Assembly: GCF_002224125.1 (NCBI RefSeq)
Contig: NZ_NCSM01000005.1
Location: 1-64,000 of the forward strand
Direction of reading: 5' to 3'
Source: Streptomyces sp. NBS 14/10
Lineage (GTDB): Bacteria > Actinomycetota > Actinomycetes > Streptomycetales > Streptomycetaceae
DNA: 64,000 nt
Each line of letters opens with the position of its first letter. Position 1 is the stretch's first letter. The notes beneath the pieces were generated by a model. The model did no database searches. It was not told where the DNA came from and saw only the letters and a list, made by a program, of their open reading frames with translations. Both the position numbers and the translations under genes were made by a program. This document shows positions 1-8,652 of this stretch, piece by piece.

Positions 1-266
1 CAGACACTCGGGACGGGGCGGTTGAGGTGCGGGCATAGCCAAGGCTAAATGTGCCCGACCGGTTCGGTGCCGGCGCTCATCGGCCGGGGCAACTCGGTTC
101 ACACCGACTCCGGCTTGCGGACGGCGGGGGGCGGCACGCTGAGCACCTTGGCGAGTTGGGGCACAAGGCGGAAGCGGCGGTGTGGTACTGGATACCGGAT
201 CGCCACCTTGCCCTTGCCGGTCCGGGCACGGCCAGCGGGGCGGGGCGGCGGCGAACGTCCATGGTC
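1..266. other. left-edge region with no recognised gene
   Basis: Overlapping open frames exist on both strands, but none matches a family I recognise and none has a convincing start and ribosome-binding site. A minus-strand reading from about 260 to 90 has plausible codon bias and could be the tail of a degraded gene; I could not assign it. Confidence 0.3.
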
Positions 267-818
267 TTACCCCTGGCGAGTACCCGGCTCCGGTGCCATG
301 AAGTCAATCTCTATGGCAGGCAGGACCCGAACGCTGCGATCAGGAAAGTCGATGTGCCGGTAGATTTCGTTGTGATGTGCGATTGACTGGTCTGGCAGAG
401 CGAAGTCTGTCGGCTGAGAGCGGACGGATGTGGTGTGTCCGTCCGCCACCAGCACCAGGTCGTAGCCGTGGCTGAGGGCCTGGCGGGCGGTCGTCTCCAC
501 GCAGTTCTCCGTGGCAAAACCGGTGACCAGGACCTCGGTCACGCCGAGGCGGATCAGCGTCTCATCGAGGTCGGTGTCCAAGAAGGCATCCGCAGAGGTC
601 TTCGTCACCACCGGCTCTCCGTTCCGCGGCGCCAGTTCGGACAGGGCGTCGCCGCACCCTTGCTGTCGAACTGTGATGACGGGAACGTTCAAAGCACGCG
701 CCCGAAAGCTGAGACCCGCGATGGTTCCGACGGTTCGGTCAGGGCGGTGCATGATGGGCATCATGTCGTCCTGCATGTCGATGACGAGAAGCCCGGCGCG
801 GTGCGGCGTTGGTGGCAT
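267..818 (-). CDS. isochorismatase-family cysteine hydrolase
   Basis: Cysteine hydrolase of the isochorismatase-like superfamily, whose members hydrolyse isochorismate, nicotinamide or related amides and ureides; the substrate cannot be read from sequence. About 183 residues, the usual length. The triad is complete: Asp14 in VIDMQDD, Lys73 in VVTKTSADAF, and Cys106 in ATENCVETT preceded by the short strand VLVTGF. I start at the Met of MPPTPHRAG at 818; the open frame extends upstream to 941, but the extra 41 residues do not look like the family. No signal peptide, so cytoplasmic. It stands alone next to a decayed MFS transporter on the same strand, which could once have been its export or uptake partner (inference). 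Confidence 0.85.
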   Translation of the reverse strand: MPPTPHRAGLLVIDMQDDMMPIMHRPDRTVGTIAGLSFRARALNVPVITVRQQGCGDALSELAPRNGEPVVTKTSADAFLDTDLDETLIRLGVTEVLVTGFATENCVETTARQALSHGYDLVLVADGHTTSVRSQPTDFALPDQSIAHHNEIYRHIDFPDRSVRVLPAIEIDFMAPEPGTRQG

Positions 819-903
819 CGGCCTACCGTAGCCTTGGCCCTCTGCCAGCGGCCACCGGCTGTGTACCGGCATGGTTGTGCGCACGGCGACACCCCCGTAC
901 TCC

Positions 904-2098
904 CTAAGCTCCCTTGCCAGCTTCAACATTGGCCGTAGCAACGGACAACCTCGAGGCGCGTTGCTGGTTTGCGACCACGATGCGCGTCCGGCCTGCCAGG
1001 CAGACGGCCCCCGCGATCGGAAGGATCAGGAGCGTGAATGCTCCGGTAAACGCCGGCATCTGACTCGTCGACGCCGCGGAGACTGCGCCCATGACCAGGT
1101 TCTGCCCGAGGTTTTGCGAGGTCTGCATCGCGCCACTCGCGTAGCCCTGCTTGTCGGCTGGAGAGTGCGCGAGCGACAGCAGTGTGAGCGACTGCGCCAC
1201 GACCCCCGTGCCGACGGCGGCCAGCACCATCGAGGACACCGCCGCGGCCAGGGGCAGGGCACCACCGGCATGGTGCACAGCGCCGCCACCGCCATGATTC
1301 CGGCCCCGACAGCGACCAGCCGAAGCCGCGGCGCCCGGTTCTGCAGGTGGCCCTGCACCCAGAAGGCCACGGCCCAGGCAAGTACCGCCCCGGTCAACAC
1401 GAACCCCGTCACCATGCTCGACACGTCACGTCACGTGCCGAGCTGAGCATGAGCGGGACGAAGGTCTCCAGCGTGAAATACGCCCCCGAGGTCAGCGCCC
1501 ACAGGAGCACCGTGGAGGGCAATCCGCCCCCGGCTCGCCAGGTGTGTGGCGGCAGCGGCCTCGGGGCGAACGCCACGAGCAGCACCACACCGACCGGCGC
1601 CCACACCGCGTGCCATGCGTTCCAGACGGAAACGCCGTACTGGGTGAGAGCCGCGGCCACGCTCACCGCTAGTGCGGCGGGCAGGGCGGGGCCGCCGCAC
1701 GGATTCCCCAGGACTCTCAGGTTCTTGCGATGGTCCTGGCTGTGCTGGTCGTCCGCGAAGGAGCAGTACCGCGACCGCCGCAGGGATCAGAGTGAGCCCC
1801 GCGAGGCACAATCCAGCAGGCACTCATGAGGGACAGGGCACGGGCGCGTAGGTGATCCGGGTGGGACTGCCCGATGGCCGCGTTGACGGACACCGCTACC
1901 AGGCCCGCAGCGATCCCGTCGCTGAAGCATCCCAAGCCCAGCTGCCAGATGGTGGTACTGGTTGCGGAGATGAGGAGCGTCGTGACGGTGAGGACCACCC
2001 CGGCTGTCAGCGGTCGACGGGCCCCGCCGCGATCCACCCTTGCCCCGCCCAGCACACCGCCGAACAAGCTTGCCGCCCCGAACACCCCTGACACTCAC
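904..2098 (-). pseudogene. MFS transporter, multiply frameshifted
   Basis: Successive pieces of a 12-14-helix major facilitator transporter read on the minus strand, in order, in changing frames. 2094-1717 holds GVFGAASLFGGVLGGARVDR and IWQLGLGCFSDGIAAGL. 1666-1409 holds WALTSGAYFTLETFVPLML. 1424 to about 1270 holds VTGFVLTGAVLAWAVAFW. 1278-904 holds SMVLAAVGTGVVAQSLTLL and a final GAFTLLILPIAGAVCLAG. At least four frame changes separate collinear segments, so no full protein can be made. The family call rests on hydrophobic periodicity and the conserved order of helices; the substrate is unknown. It lies upstream of the isochorismatase-like gene on the same strand. Confidence 0.8.
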
Positions 2099-2159
2099 GA
2101 GGTGGATCGCACAGCCCGCGCCGCAGTCTCTTCAGCCTGCCGGGGCGAGGAACAGTCAT

Positions 2160-2571
2160 GGGTGCCAGGGCGAGGCGCTTGTCCATGTCCAGGCAGCAGG
2201 CGCCGTACGGGTTGACGTTCGACCAGAACAGCGCGGTCAGGCCACGCCGGTCCTCGTCCGAGAGCTTCTTCGCCCAGGCCGGTTCAGCCGGGACCGGCTG
2301 GACCAGCGGGGGTGTCGACGTGGACGAGCGCGGGCTGAAGCAGGTGCAGGGCGAGCATCGAGGTCTCGGCGTGCGCTTTGTCCGGGCCGGTGAGCGCCCC
2401 GTCCTTGCCGTAGTGGAGCACAGTGTTTGCGCTGTTCCAGTTCTCCACGGCCTGGAGCCCGCCGCGGATCTCCCGGCGCAGGCCGGGACTGACCAGGTAG
2501 CCGCAGGCGAAGATGGTGCGCACCGCCCGCCCGAGTTCTTCGAGCGCGGCGTAGAACTCCCAGCCAACGAT
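2160..2571 (-). pseudogene. Tn3-family transposase (TnpA) C-terminal fragment
   Basis: Relic of the last ~140 residues of a Tn3-family transposase. The first part, from about 2571, reads [18 protein letters not shown] then [20 protein letters not shown] and [18 protein letters not shown]. After a frame change near 2300 it continues AKKLSDEDRRGLTALFWSNV and NPYGACCLDMDKRLAL. These are hallmark C-terminal TnpA motifs. The rest of the ~1000-residue transposase and the terminal repeats are absent. It begins immediately after the stop codon of the sensor kinase gene, as if a transposon end or recombination event landed there. Confidence 0.9.
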
Positions 2572-3702
2572 CTAGTGGGCCCCGCTCGGGGACGATGCCT
2601 GCGGCGTGCCCGGAAGTCGAATCGTGACGAGGAGGCCGCCGGTGGGGCGGGGTGTGAGGTCGAGGGTGCCGTCGTGTGCTCGGACGATGCTGTGCACGAT
2701 GGCCAGCCCGAGGCCGACGCCGGCATGCTCGTCGGTGCGTATGCGTTCTGTTCCGCGTTGGAAGGGTGCGGTGAGGGTCGGAACTAGTTCCGATGGGAGC
2801 GGATGGCCCGTGTTCTCGACCCGCAGCACGCTCGCGTCGTGCTGCGGTTCGGTGTGGACCGATACGGTGCCGCCCGCGGGGAGGTTGTGGACGATGGCGT
2901 TCTGGACGAGGTTCGTCACCATCCGCAGTATGAGCGCCGCGGAGCCGAAGGTCTGTGTTGTCTCGCCGGTGACGTCGAGCGTGATCTGGCGCTTTTCGGC
3001 GAGGGGAAGCAGCGTTTCGGCGGCTTCTTCGGCTATGAGGGAGAGGTCGACGGGCTCGGGAGTGAAGCTCCTGCGGTCGGTGCGGCTGAGCAGCAGGAGG
3101 GCTTCGGTGAGATTGATCGCCCGCGTGTTGACAGTGTGGAGGCGTTCGATGAGTTCGCCCTGGTCCCGCGTGGGGTCGTTGCGGGCGGCGTCGAGGAGTG
3201 TCTGGGAGATTGCCAGCGGGGTGCGCAGTTCGTGGGAGGCGTTCGCGGCGAACCTCTGCTGCTCGGCGACGTGGGATTCGAGTTGTTCGAGCATGGTGTC
3301 GAACACGTCGGCGAGTTCGCGGAATTCGTCCTGGCGGCCCTTCATGCGGATCCGGTGGGACAGTGACCCGTTCGCGGCCATCCGTGCCGCGGATGCGATC
3401 CGTGTGAGTGGTGCGAGCATCCGGCCGGCGAGAATCCATCCTCCCAAGAGGCCGAACACGAGGAGGAAGGCCAGTGCTGTGGCCGCGGCGGGGGCGAAGC
3501 CGCTCAGGAGGTCGGAGCGGTTGGGCCCGGTGATGATCACAGGGCCGAACGTCTTCTGGAGAGATCTGGGGTCGCCGTCCGGTAGCCAGCGCAGCACGAA
3601 TACCCATACCACGGCCAGCATCAGAGCGCCGGCGAGGAGGAGGAATCCGGCGTAGCTGATGGTGAGCTTCAGCCGGGCACTGAGCCCTGGGCGTCTATTC
3701 AT
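2572..3702 (-). CDS. sensor histidine kinase of a two-component system
   Basis: Membrane sensor kinase, 376 residues, partner of the response regulator just upstream. Helix 1 is about residues 13-40 and helix 2 about 72-96, with only ~30 residues outside the membrane between them, so the sensing loop is very small. A HAMP linker (LAPLTRIASAARMAAN) follows, then HisKA with His157 in NASHELRTPLA. The HATPase domain has its N box at NLVQNAIVHN and G boxes at ENTGHPLP and GVGLGLAIVHSI. The ATG at 3702 lies inside the end of the regulator gene (8-base overlap), which implies translational coupling. The architecture resembles kinases that sense the envelope; the neighbouring VanZ-like gene supports a cell-wall or glycopeptide-type signal (inference). 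Confidence 0.93.
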   Translation of the reverse strand: MNRRPGLSARLKLTISYAGFLLLAGALMLAVVWVFVLRWLPDGDPRSLQKTFGPVIITGPNRSDLLSGFAPAAATALAFLLVFGLLGGWILAGRMLAPLTRIASAARMAANGSLSHRIRMKGRQDEFRELADVFDTMLEQLESHVAEQQRFAANASHELRTPLAISQTLLDAARNDPTRDQGELIERLHTVNTRAINLTEALLLLSRTDRRSFTPEPVDLSLIAEEAAETLLPLAEKRQITLDVTGETTQTFGSAALILRMVTNLVQNAIVHNLPAGGTVSVHTEPQHDASVLRVENTGHPLPSELVPTLTAPFQRGTERIRTDEHAGVGLGLAIVHSIVRAHDGTLDLTPRPTGGLLVTIRLPGTPQASSPSGAH

Positions 3703-4390
3703 GAGTGCCGCCGGGGTGTGTGGTGTCCATGCCGGCGTCGATTCGGTAGCCGACGCCGGGCACCGTGGCGATGAGCCATGGTTCACCGAGTCGTTTACGC
3801 AGGGCGGAGACGGTGATGCGGACGGCGTTGGTGAAGGGGTCGGTATTGTTGTCCCAGGCCCGCTCCAGTAGCTCTTCGGCGCTGACGACACCGCCTTCGG
3901 CGGCGACGAGGACTTCGAGCACGGCGAACTGTTTGCGCGTGAGCGCGACGTAGCGTCCGTCGCGGAAGACCTCCCGGCGGAAGGGGTCCAGCCGCAGGCT
4001 CGCGATCTCGCGGACCGGGGGCCGGGCGTACGCGCGTCTGCGGTCGAGCGCCCGCAGCCGCAGGACGAGCTCCCGCAGCTCGAACGGTTTGGTGAGGTAG
4101 TCGTCGGCGCCGAGCTCGAACCCGGAAGCCTTGTCATCGATCCGGTCGGCAGCGGTGAGCATGAGGATCGGGATGCCGCTGCCGGAAGCGACGATGCGTC
4201 GGGCGATCTCGTCGCCGGAGGGGCCGGGGATGTCGCGGTCGAGGACCGCGAGGTCGTAGGCGTGGATGCTGAGCAGTTCCAGGGCGGAGTCGCCGTCGCC
4301 GGCGATGTCGGCGGCGATCGCCTCCAGCCGCAGACCGTCACGGACGGCTTCGGCCAGGTAGGGCTCGTCCTCCACGATCAGCACGCGCAT
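3695..4390 (-). CDS. OmpR/PhoB-type response regulator
   Basis: DNA-binding response regulator of 231 residues. The receiver domain has the acidic pair Glu7-Asp8 (IVEDE), phospho-acceptor Asp51 (VLDRDIPG), Thr79 in MLTAAD and Lys101 in YLTKPF. The C-terminal winged helix reads ALTRKQFAVLEVL, then VSALRKRLGE and VPGVGYRI, as in the OmpR/PhoB class. The stop overlaps the kinase start, and a 68-base gap separates it from the VanZ-like gene upstream on the same strand, so the three may form one unit. Target promoters cannot be read from the sequence. Confidence 0.94.
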   Translation of the reverse strand: MRVLIVEDEPYLAEAVRDGLRLEAIAADIAGDGDSALELLSIHAYDLAVLDRDIPGPSGDEIARRIVASGSGIPILMLTAADRIDDKASGFELGADDYLTKPFELRELVLRLRALDRRRAYARPPVREIASLRLDPFRREVFRDGRYVALTRKQFAVLEVLVAAEGGVVSAEELLERAWDNNTDPFTNAVRITVSALRKRLGEPWLIATVPGVGYRIDAGMDTTHPGGTHE

Positions 4391-4458
4391 GTCTGAAGCC
4401 TAAGCGGCACAACATATCGCCGACGTATGCAAAGACGTGTGCACACCGGACACGCGAC

Positions 4459-5163
4459 TCAGCCTGCCGGCGCCGGCGCGGGACGAGGCTGGTCGGACGG
4501 CGCTTCCTCGGTAGTGCGCCACCAGCGGCGTGACGCCAGTGCGGCCAGCACGGCGCCGGTGGCGTTGACCAGCACATCGTCCACGGAGGACACCCGGTCC
4601 AGCCACAGGACGTACTGTGCGGTTTCGACCAGGACCGAGCAGCCCGCCCCGAGCGCCAGGACCCGCGGCACGGACGCCAGCGCCGCAAACCGCATCGGGG
4701 CGAAGAACCCCAGCGCCGCGAAGATCAGCAGGTTGCCGACGATCCCACCCGACCCCATCGTGACCAGGTCCCGCAGCGGTACCAGACTCACCCGGCGCGG
4801 AGCGGTGCCGGGCCCGGCGCCCGGCATCATGGTCATCCATAGGAACGGCACCGTCCCGTGGACCATGCCCACCTCGGCCAGCGACATCCGCCACGCCGAT
4901 GCGACGCCGGCGGCACGCCGACGGTGTGCCAGGGCCCACACCACCAGCGCGGCCAACGGCAGCGCGACCAACGTGATGAGCACTACACCGTTGAACGTAT
5001 CGAAGCAGCCGTGCCACCGCCCGGCCATGCACATCGGAGCCGCCATCATGAGCGGCCGCCGCACGACGAACACGGCGCTCGCCAGGCCGAGGATCGCCAG
5101 ACCGAGGAGCACGATCCTGCGCGTACGGCGGGGCGGTGCTGACAGGGATGCGTGGTGGTTCAT
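4459..5163 (-). CDS. VanZ-like family membrane protein
   Basis: Integral membrane protein of 234 residues with about five helices: IVLLGLAILGLASAVFVV, VVLITLVALPLAALVVWAL, a middle helix, GIVGNLLIFAALGFF, and a C-terminal helix. The signature GNLLIFAALGFFAPMRF followed by LVETAQYVLWLDRVSSVDD and VLVNATGAVLAAL is the VanZ-like core. VanZ proteins give low-level teicoplanin resistance in enterococci; most actinobacterial relatives are uncharacterised. It lies directly upstream of a response regulator/kinase pair on the same strand, an arrangement seen repeatedly for VanZ-like genes, which suggests signal-dependent envelope modification. Confidence 0.85.
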   Translation of the reverse strand: MNHHASLSAPPRRTRRIVLLGLAILGLASAVFVVRRPLMMAAPMCMAGRWHGCFDTFNGVVLITLVALPLAALVVWALAHRRRAAGVASAWRMSLAEVGMVHGTVPFLWMTMMPGAGPGTAPRRVSLVPLRDLVTMGSGGIVGNLLIFAALGFFAPMRFAALASVPRVLALGAGCSVLVETAQYVLWLDRVSSVDDVLVNATGAVLAALASRRWWRTTEEAPSDQPRPAPAPAG

Positions 5164-5429
5164 GCCCCCATTGGAGACGGAGGGCCGTTGTGGTGGCGTA
5201 TGCGATTTTCGATACGCCCGCGATACACGGAATCCCCGGCATCAAGGAATCGACCCAAGGCGGCAGCGAGACGGCCCAGCCACTAGTGATCGCGCCAGCC
5301 CAGCTACTGCAGGTGCTGGACGACTCGTCCCCGAACATCACACTGCGGAGCATCCAGGACGAGCTCGCCGTCACGCCCGCACACCTACCCCGCACCGTGA
5401 ACACCTACTGGACCGTGGACGCCTGAAGG

Positions 5430-6007
5430 ATGTCACATATGGGGCGAGATAGCCGCCGTCAGCGATGATCGGAGCTCCGCGACAGGCCCGGGCAACCCCG
5501 GACTCGATGAACGCCCGGCAGTCGGTTACGGCTGCCGGGCAGCAGGATGCCGACGGCCACCACAAGGCGGCTGTTGGCGTCGATGACGACCTGCAGGTTC
5601 GTCGAGTACAGATAGTTCTTGCTCGATGCGGAGATGCCGCGGTCGCGGGTTGGCACCAGCGCGCCATCCACGATGGACACGGTGTCCTTGCGCGGCCGAT
5701 GGGTCGGCGAGATCGCCACCAGTGGAGCGAGACGGTCCAGGATCCGATCGGCCGCGGACTCCGAGACCTCGAACAGCGGCACAACCTGCCGCAATGTGAG
5801 GTTCGTCCGCCAGTACGTGGCAATCCGCAACACCCGGTCCGCCCGGCGGCAAACGCCGCGGACGCCCCGCAGGACATCACCGCCACGGCGACGCAGCAGC
5901 GCCACCAGCTTCTCGAACTGCGACTGGCGCAACCCGCGGAACGGCTCGACCCACTTCGGATCATCCGAGCGGATGCCGACTCTCGCATGGCGAGAGTCGG
6001 ACCTCAC
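5430..6007 (-). pseudogene. IS5-family transposase, truncated and frameshifted
   Basis: N-terminal two thirds of an IS5-type DDE transposase. It has a helix-turn-helix region (YWRTNLTLRQVVPLFEVSES) and the first catalytic Asp in VSIVDGALVPTRDRG, then NLQVVIDANSRLVVAVG. After a frame change near 5530 the sequence resumes as AFIESGVARACRGAPIIADG, carrying the second Asp region (IIADGGY). It ends abruptly near 5430 with no Glu motif and no terminal repeat. The transposase start at 6007 lies 7 bases past the ComB-like gene's stop, so the relic abuts that gene. Confidence 0.85.
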
Positions 6008-6013
6008 CAGCGA

Positions 6014-6715
6014 TCAGATCGAAGCCTCGTCGGTCAGCGAAGGCACAGCGCACGGACGGAGGACCATGAGCGAGTCTTCCAAGGTCGCCACCATGGCAAA
6101 CGGGAACCGGTCGAGCTCAAGACAGAGTGCGACGTCATCAGGATGGACTCCTTGACGCACACCCTCCGCCAGCTCGGCAGCGGCGCGCGACTCGCCGGCA
6201 CGGCGGAGGAACTCAGCTGCATCCGTTCCAGCCTCGGTGGCCCTGCGAGCGATGTATTGAGCGCACGCCAGATCTTCATCGGCATGCCCGTCGTCGCCCG
6301 TGACCACGAACGTGACACTGTCACACTCGCGTGTCCGCAAGAGCCGCGCCGTTGCCTCCGTCACCACGAAGCCGGCGCACAGCACCAGCGACGCCTCCTT
6401 GACCGCGAGGGCGCCGACCGTCCCTGCCGTGGTCTTCTGCACAACGGTCCGTCCGCCAAGGTCAACAGATCGCAGCAGGCCCGGCGAGTTGACGGTGTCG
6501 AACCCGGGCGTCGGCGGACCGTCTTTGAGCGCCACCCAATCCGGGTGGCGAGCCTTGAGCGCCAGGGCTTCGTCCAGCGACTCAGCAAGAACGATCCTTC
6601 CCGCCCCTTGAGCAAAGGCCCAGGCGGCCACCGTGAAAGCACGCATGACGTCGACCACGACCGCCACGGACGGGGCTTCGACCAGCTCAGCGATGCCAAG
6701 GAAACGGGCGTCCAT
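6014..6715 (-). CDS. ComB-like 2-phosphosulfolactate phosphatase family protein
   Basis: About 233 residues, matching the ComB/2-phosphosulfolactate phosphatase family in length and motif order. There is an early [18 protein letters not shown] segment with the acidic metal ligand, [17 protein letters not shown], and [12 protein letters not shown] resembling the family's active-site threonine loop. ComB makes sulfolactate in coenzyme M synthesis in archaea; actinobacterial relatives lack that pathway, so the true substrate here is probably a different phosphoester. Start chosen at the ATG of [11 protein letters not shown] (6715); an ATG at 6733 is also in frame. The IS5 relic begins just past its stop. 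Confidence 0.8.
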   Translation of the reverse strand: MDARFLGIAELVEAPSVAVVVDVMRAFTVAAWAFAQGAGRIVLAESLDEALALKARHPDWVALKDGPPTPGFDTVNSPGLLRSVDLGGRTVVQKTTAGTVGALAVKEASLVLCAGFVVTEATARLLRTRECDSVTFVVTGDDGHADEDLACAQYIARRATEAGTDAAEFLRRAGESRAAAELAEGVRQGVHPDDVALCLELDRFPFAMVATLEDSLMVLRPCAVPSLTDEASI

Positions 6716-6875
6716 CCGGTCATGATCGCGCATGCCCGGCCCGAAGCGCCCAGACAGTGGTCGGCATCACATCGACGGTGTCCGAATGCAACACATCCCG
6801 CTGCCTGCGTCGCGAAGTCAGCCGAGGCGGGGCCGGGACCGCCTGCCCTGTGGGTGCACGCCCCTTCGGCGGCCT

Positions 6876-7316
6876 TCAGCTGAGCTGCTCGGCGAGTCCG
6901 ACGACGATGCCCTCGGGGCCGCGGACGTAGCAGAGCCGGTAGATGTTCTCGTACTGCACGATCTCGCCAACGAGTTCGGCACCGTGGGCCCGCAGGCGGG
7001 CAACGACGTCCTCGATGTCGTCGACGGCAAACATGATGCGACGAAGGCCGAGCGTGTTCGCCGGCGCGTCTTTCGGCTCGGGGGTGATGGCCTTCGGCCT
7101 GTGGAACTTCGCCAGCTCCACTCGCCCGTAGCCGTCCGGGACCCGCAGCATGGCGATGTCCTGCCGGACGTCATCGAGCCCGATGACACGCTCCGCCCCG
7201 CGCCATTCGAGTGGCCCCTTACCCTCGAGCTCCATGCCGAGTTCGACGAAGAACGCAATGACAGCCTCAAGGTCGTCGACAACGATGAGGACGTTGTCCA
7301 TCCGCTGGATCGTCAT
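6876..7316 (-). CDS. VOC-family (glyoxalase/dioxygenase fold) protein
   Basis: 146-residue vicinal-oxygen-chelate protein with two beta-alpha-beta-beta-beta modules. The first begins NVLIVVDDLEAVIAFFVELG, the second RRIMFAVDDIEDVVARLR and ends YVRGPEGIVVGLAEQLS. Glu and His positions are consistent with a metal site (VELAKFHRP; PEGIVVGLAE), though the reaction cannot be assigned; family members include glyoxalases, dioxygenases and thiol-transfer resistance enzymes. The ATG at 7316 has a strong ribosome-binding site, GAAGGAGG, in the right position, which fixes the start over longer upstream options. Monocistronic, with no informative neighbour. Confidence 0.88.
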   Translation of the reverse strand: MTIQRMDNVLIVVDDLEAVIAFFVELGMELEGKGPLEWRGAERVIGLDDVRQDIAMLRVPDGYGRVELAKFHRPKAITPEPKDAPANTLGLRRIMFAVDDIEDVVARLRAHGAELVGEIVQYENIYRLCYVRGPEGIVVGLAEQLS

Positions 7317-7454
7317 GCTGGGCCTCCTTCGTGTGGCACGGCCACGGTAGCCGCTTCTGCCCCTGAGACGGAGCTGACAAGCCGTCCTCGACATCCTCGG
7401 CCACATCCCCTTCCAGAACCGCAAGGTTGTTACGAGTCCCCCGCCCGGGCCGAT

Positions 7455-7860
7455 GAGGTGCTGCCTGAACGTCGAGGATCCGTGCCCGGCGGACAAGCGC
7501 GGGAAGATCACCGCCAAGGGCGGGTCGACGAAGGCGGATCCACTGACAGTCCGGCACCGCCCACCTGCTACCCCGCCTGACCACCCGCCGCGCACCCCCG
7601 GCCCGCTGTTCCCCACCGGCCGCAGGGCCCCGACCAGGACGCCGACGCCGGACGTATGTCCGAAGACCGGCCGGACTCGGCTGCCCTACCGGCGGACCGA
7701 GGGATCCCCGAGGAGAACACCCGCCAGCCGGCCAACCCGCTCGTCCCACCCGAGGACACCGAGCGCCTGGACAGCTGGAACCTGCATCAGCTCCGCCACT
7801 GCACCCTCGCGCACGACGCCGAGAGCGGCACCTGAACCCCGATGCTGCCGTGTACGAACT
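7455..7860 (+). pseudogene. tyrosine recombinase (integrase), C-terminal remnant
   Basis: Remnant of a phage/Tn4556-type tyrosine recombinase. Collinear pieces appear in different frames: [20 protein letters not shown], then (another frame) [15 protein letters not shown] preceded by an in-frame stop where Trp is expected, then [11 protein letters not shown] and [17 protein letters not shown]. In a third frame follow [20 protein letters not shown] and [19 protein letters not shown], which carry the R-x-x-H catalytic box. A TGA then interrupts a ...STPML-like continuation. At least two frameshifts and two stops, with the catalytic Tyr region missing: clearly dead. It marks the edge of a former integrated element whose cargo may include the two zinc-binding genes downstream. 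Confidence 0.82.
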
Positions 7861-8349
7861 GCTGTGTTTCTGCGAGGCGACTCGAACATCGGCCGGCTGC
7901 AGGAACACGGCATCACCATCAGAGACGAATGGGCCGACGCCAACGGCGAACTCGGTCCGGTCTGCGGCGCACAGTCTGCGGCGCACAGTCGCCCTCTTGG
8001 CCCACCCCGGACGGCAGGCACATCGACCAGGTCAGCGAAGCACTCGACACCCCTGCGCCGGGCCCCAGACTCCCGCCGCATGATCGTCTCCACCTGAAAC
8101 GTCGCCGAACCGGCCAACAAAACCCCGGTCGCAGTGTGAACCTCGGGCCGATCCGGGCACAGGCCCTCGATGACGTGATCGGCGATGCGCGGACAATGCG
8201 ATCCCGTCGCGTCGGTCCGCCCGCAGTGCGGGCCTCCGGCTTCTGGTGCGCTCGTTGACTTCGGCGCCGGAATGTGGCTCAGGGCTCCCCCTTCCATGAC
8301 CTCATCGCTACCCTGAACCGGGCGAGAGTTGCTGGGGACGGGGATCCGG
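7861..8349. other. no recognised gene
   Basis: About 490 bases after the integrase relic. A plus-strand reading around 7890-7975 ([20 protein letters not shown]) has coding-like composition but no credible start and is interrupted; on the minus strand only composition-driven open frames are seen. Probably further debris of the same mobile element. Confidence 0.35.
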
Positions 8350-8595
8350 ATGGCGAGTTGGGCGAGATTCACCTGCCGGTGCGGCCATCCGCGCTACCGT
8401 CATGGCGACCCGGTGTTCTCCGGCTCCTGCACGGACGACTGCTTGTGCACCGCGTTCGGGGTGCCTGCGCCGAGGCCAGGATACTGGGATCCCGAGCCGT
8501 CGCCGCCCAAAGCGGACCGCACCCCACATCCCGCCTGCCCATTGCAGGACCCGGACTGCCAGGGTTTCCACTTCCACCGCTTTGTGGACGGATGA
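8350..8595 (+). CDS. small cysteine/histidine-rich zinc-binding protein
   Basis: 81-residue protein of no assigned function. The N-terminal half carries a metal-knuckle pattern: Cys9-x-Cys11-Gly-His13, His18, then Cys27-x3-Cys31-x-Cys33 followed by Phe. The C-terminal half has a further cluster (ACPLQDPDCQGFHFHRF). Six cysteines and several histidines in 80 residues strongly suggest bound zinc. It lies 57 bases upstream of a second protein whose C-terminus is full of CxxC motifs, on the same strand, so the two are probably co-transcribed. Start: ATG at 8350 rather than 8329, because the metal motif then begins near the N-terminus as in other knuckle proteins; the upstream GGGGA is a modest ribosome-binding site. 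Confidence 0.65.
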   Translation: MASWARFTCRCGHPRYRHGDPVFSGSCTDDCLCTAFGVPAPRPGYWDPEPSPPKADRTPHPACPLQDPDCQGFHFHRFVDG

Positions 8596-8652
8596 TGGAA
8601 CGCAGCGTGCCACGAGTCGCTGTAGCCGCGGCCTGATGACGGGGGTGTCCAG

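Noticed and set aside
5136..5426. Possible 96-residue plus-strand gene beside the IS5 relic
   Set aside because: Tail (QLLQVLDDSSPNITLRSIQD) looks like a helix-turn-helix scrap, but the start lies inside the VanZ gene on the other strand and no family is recognised.
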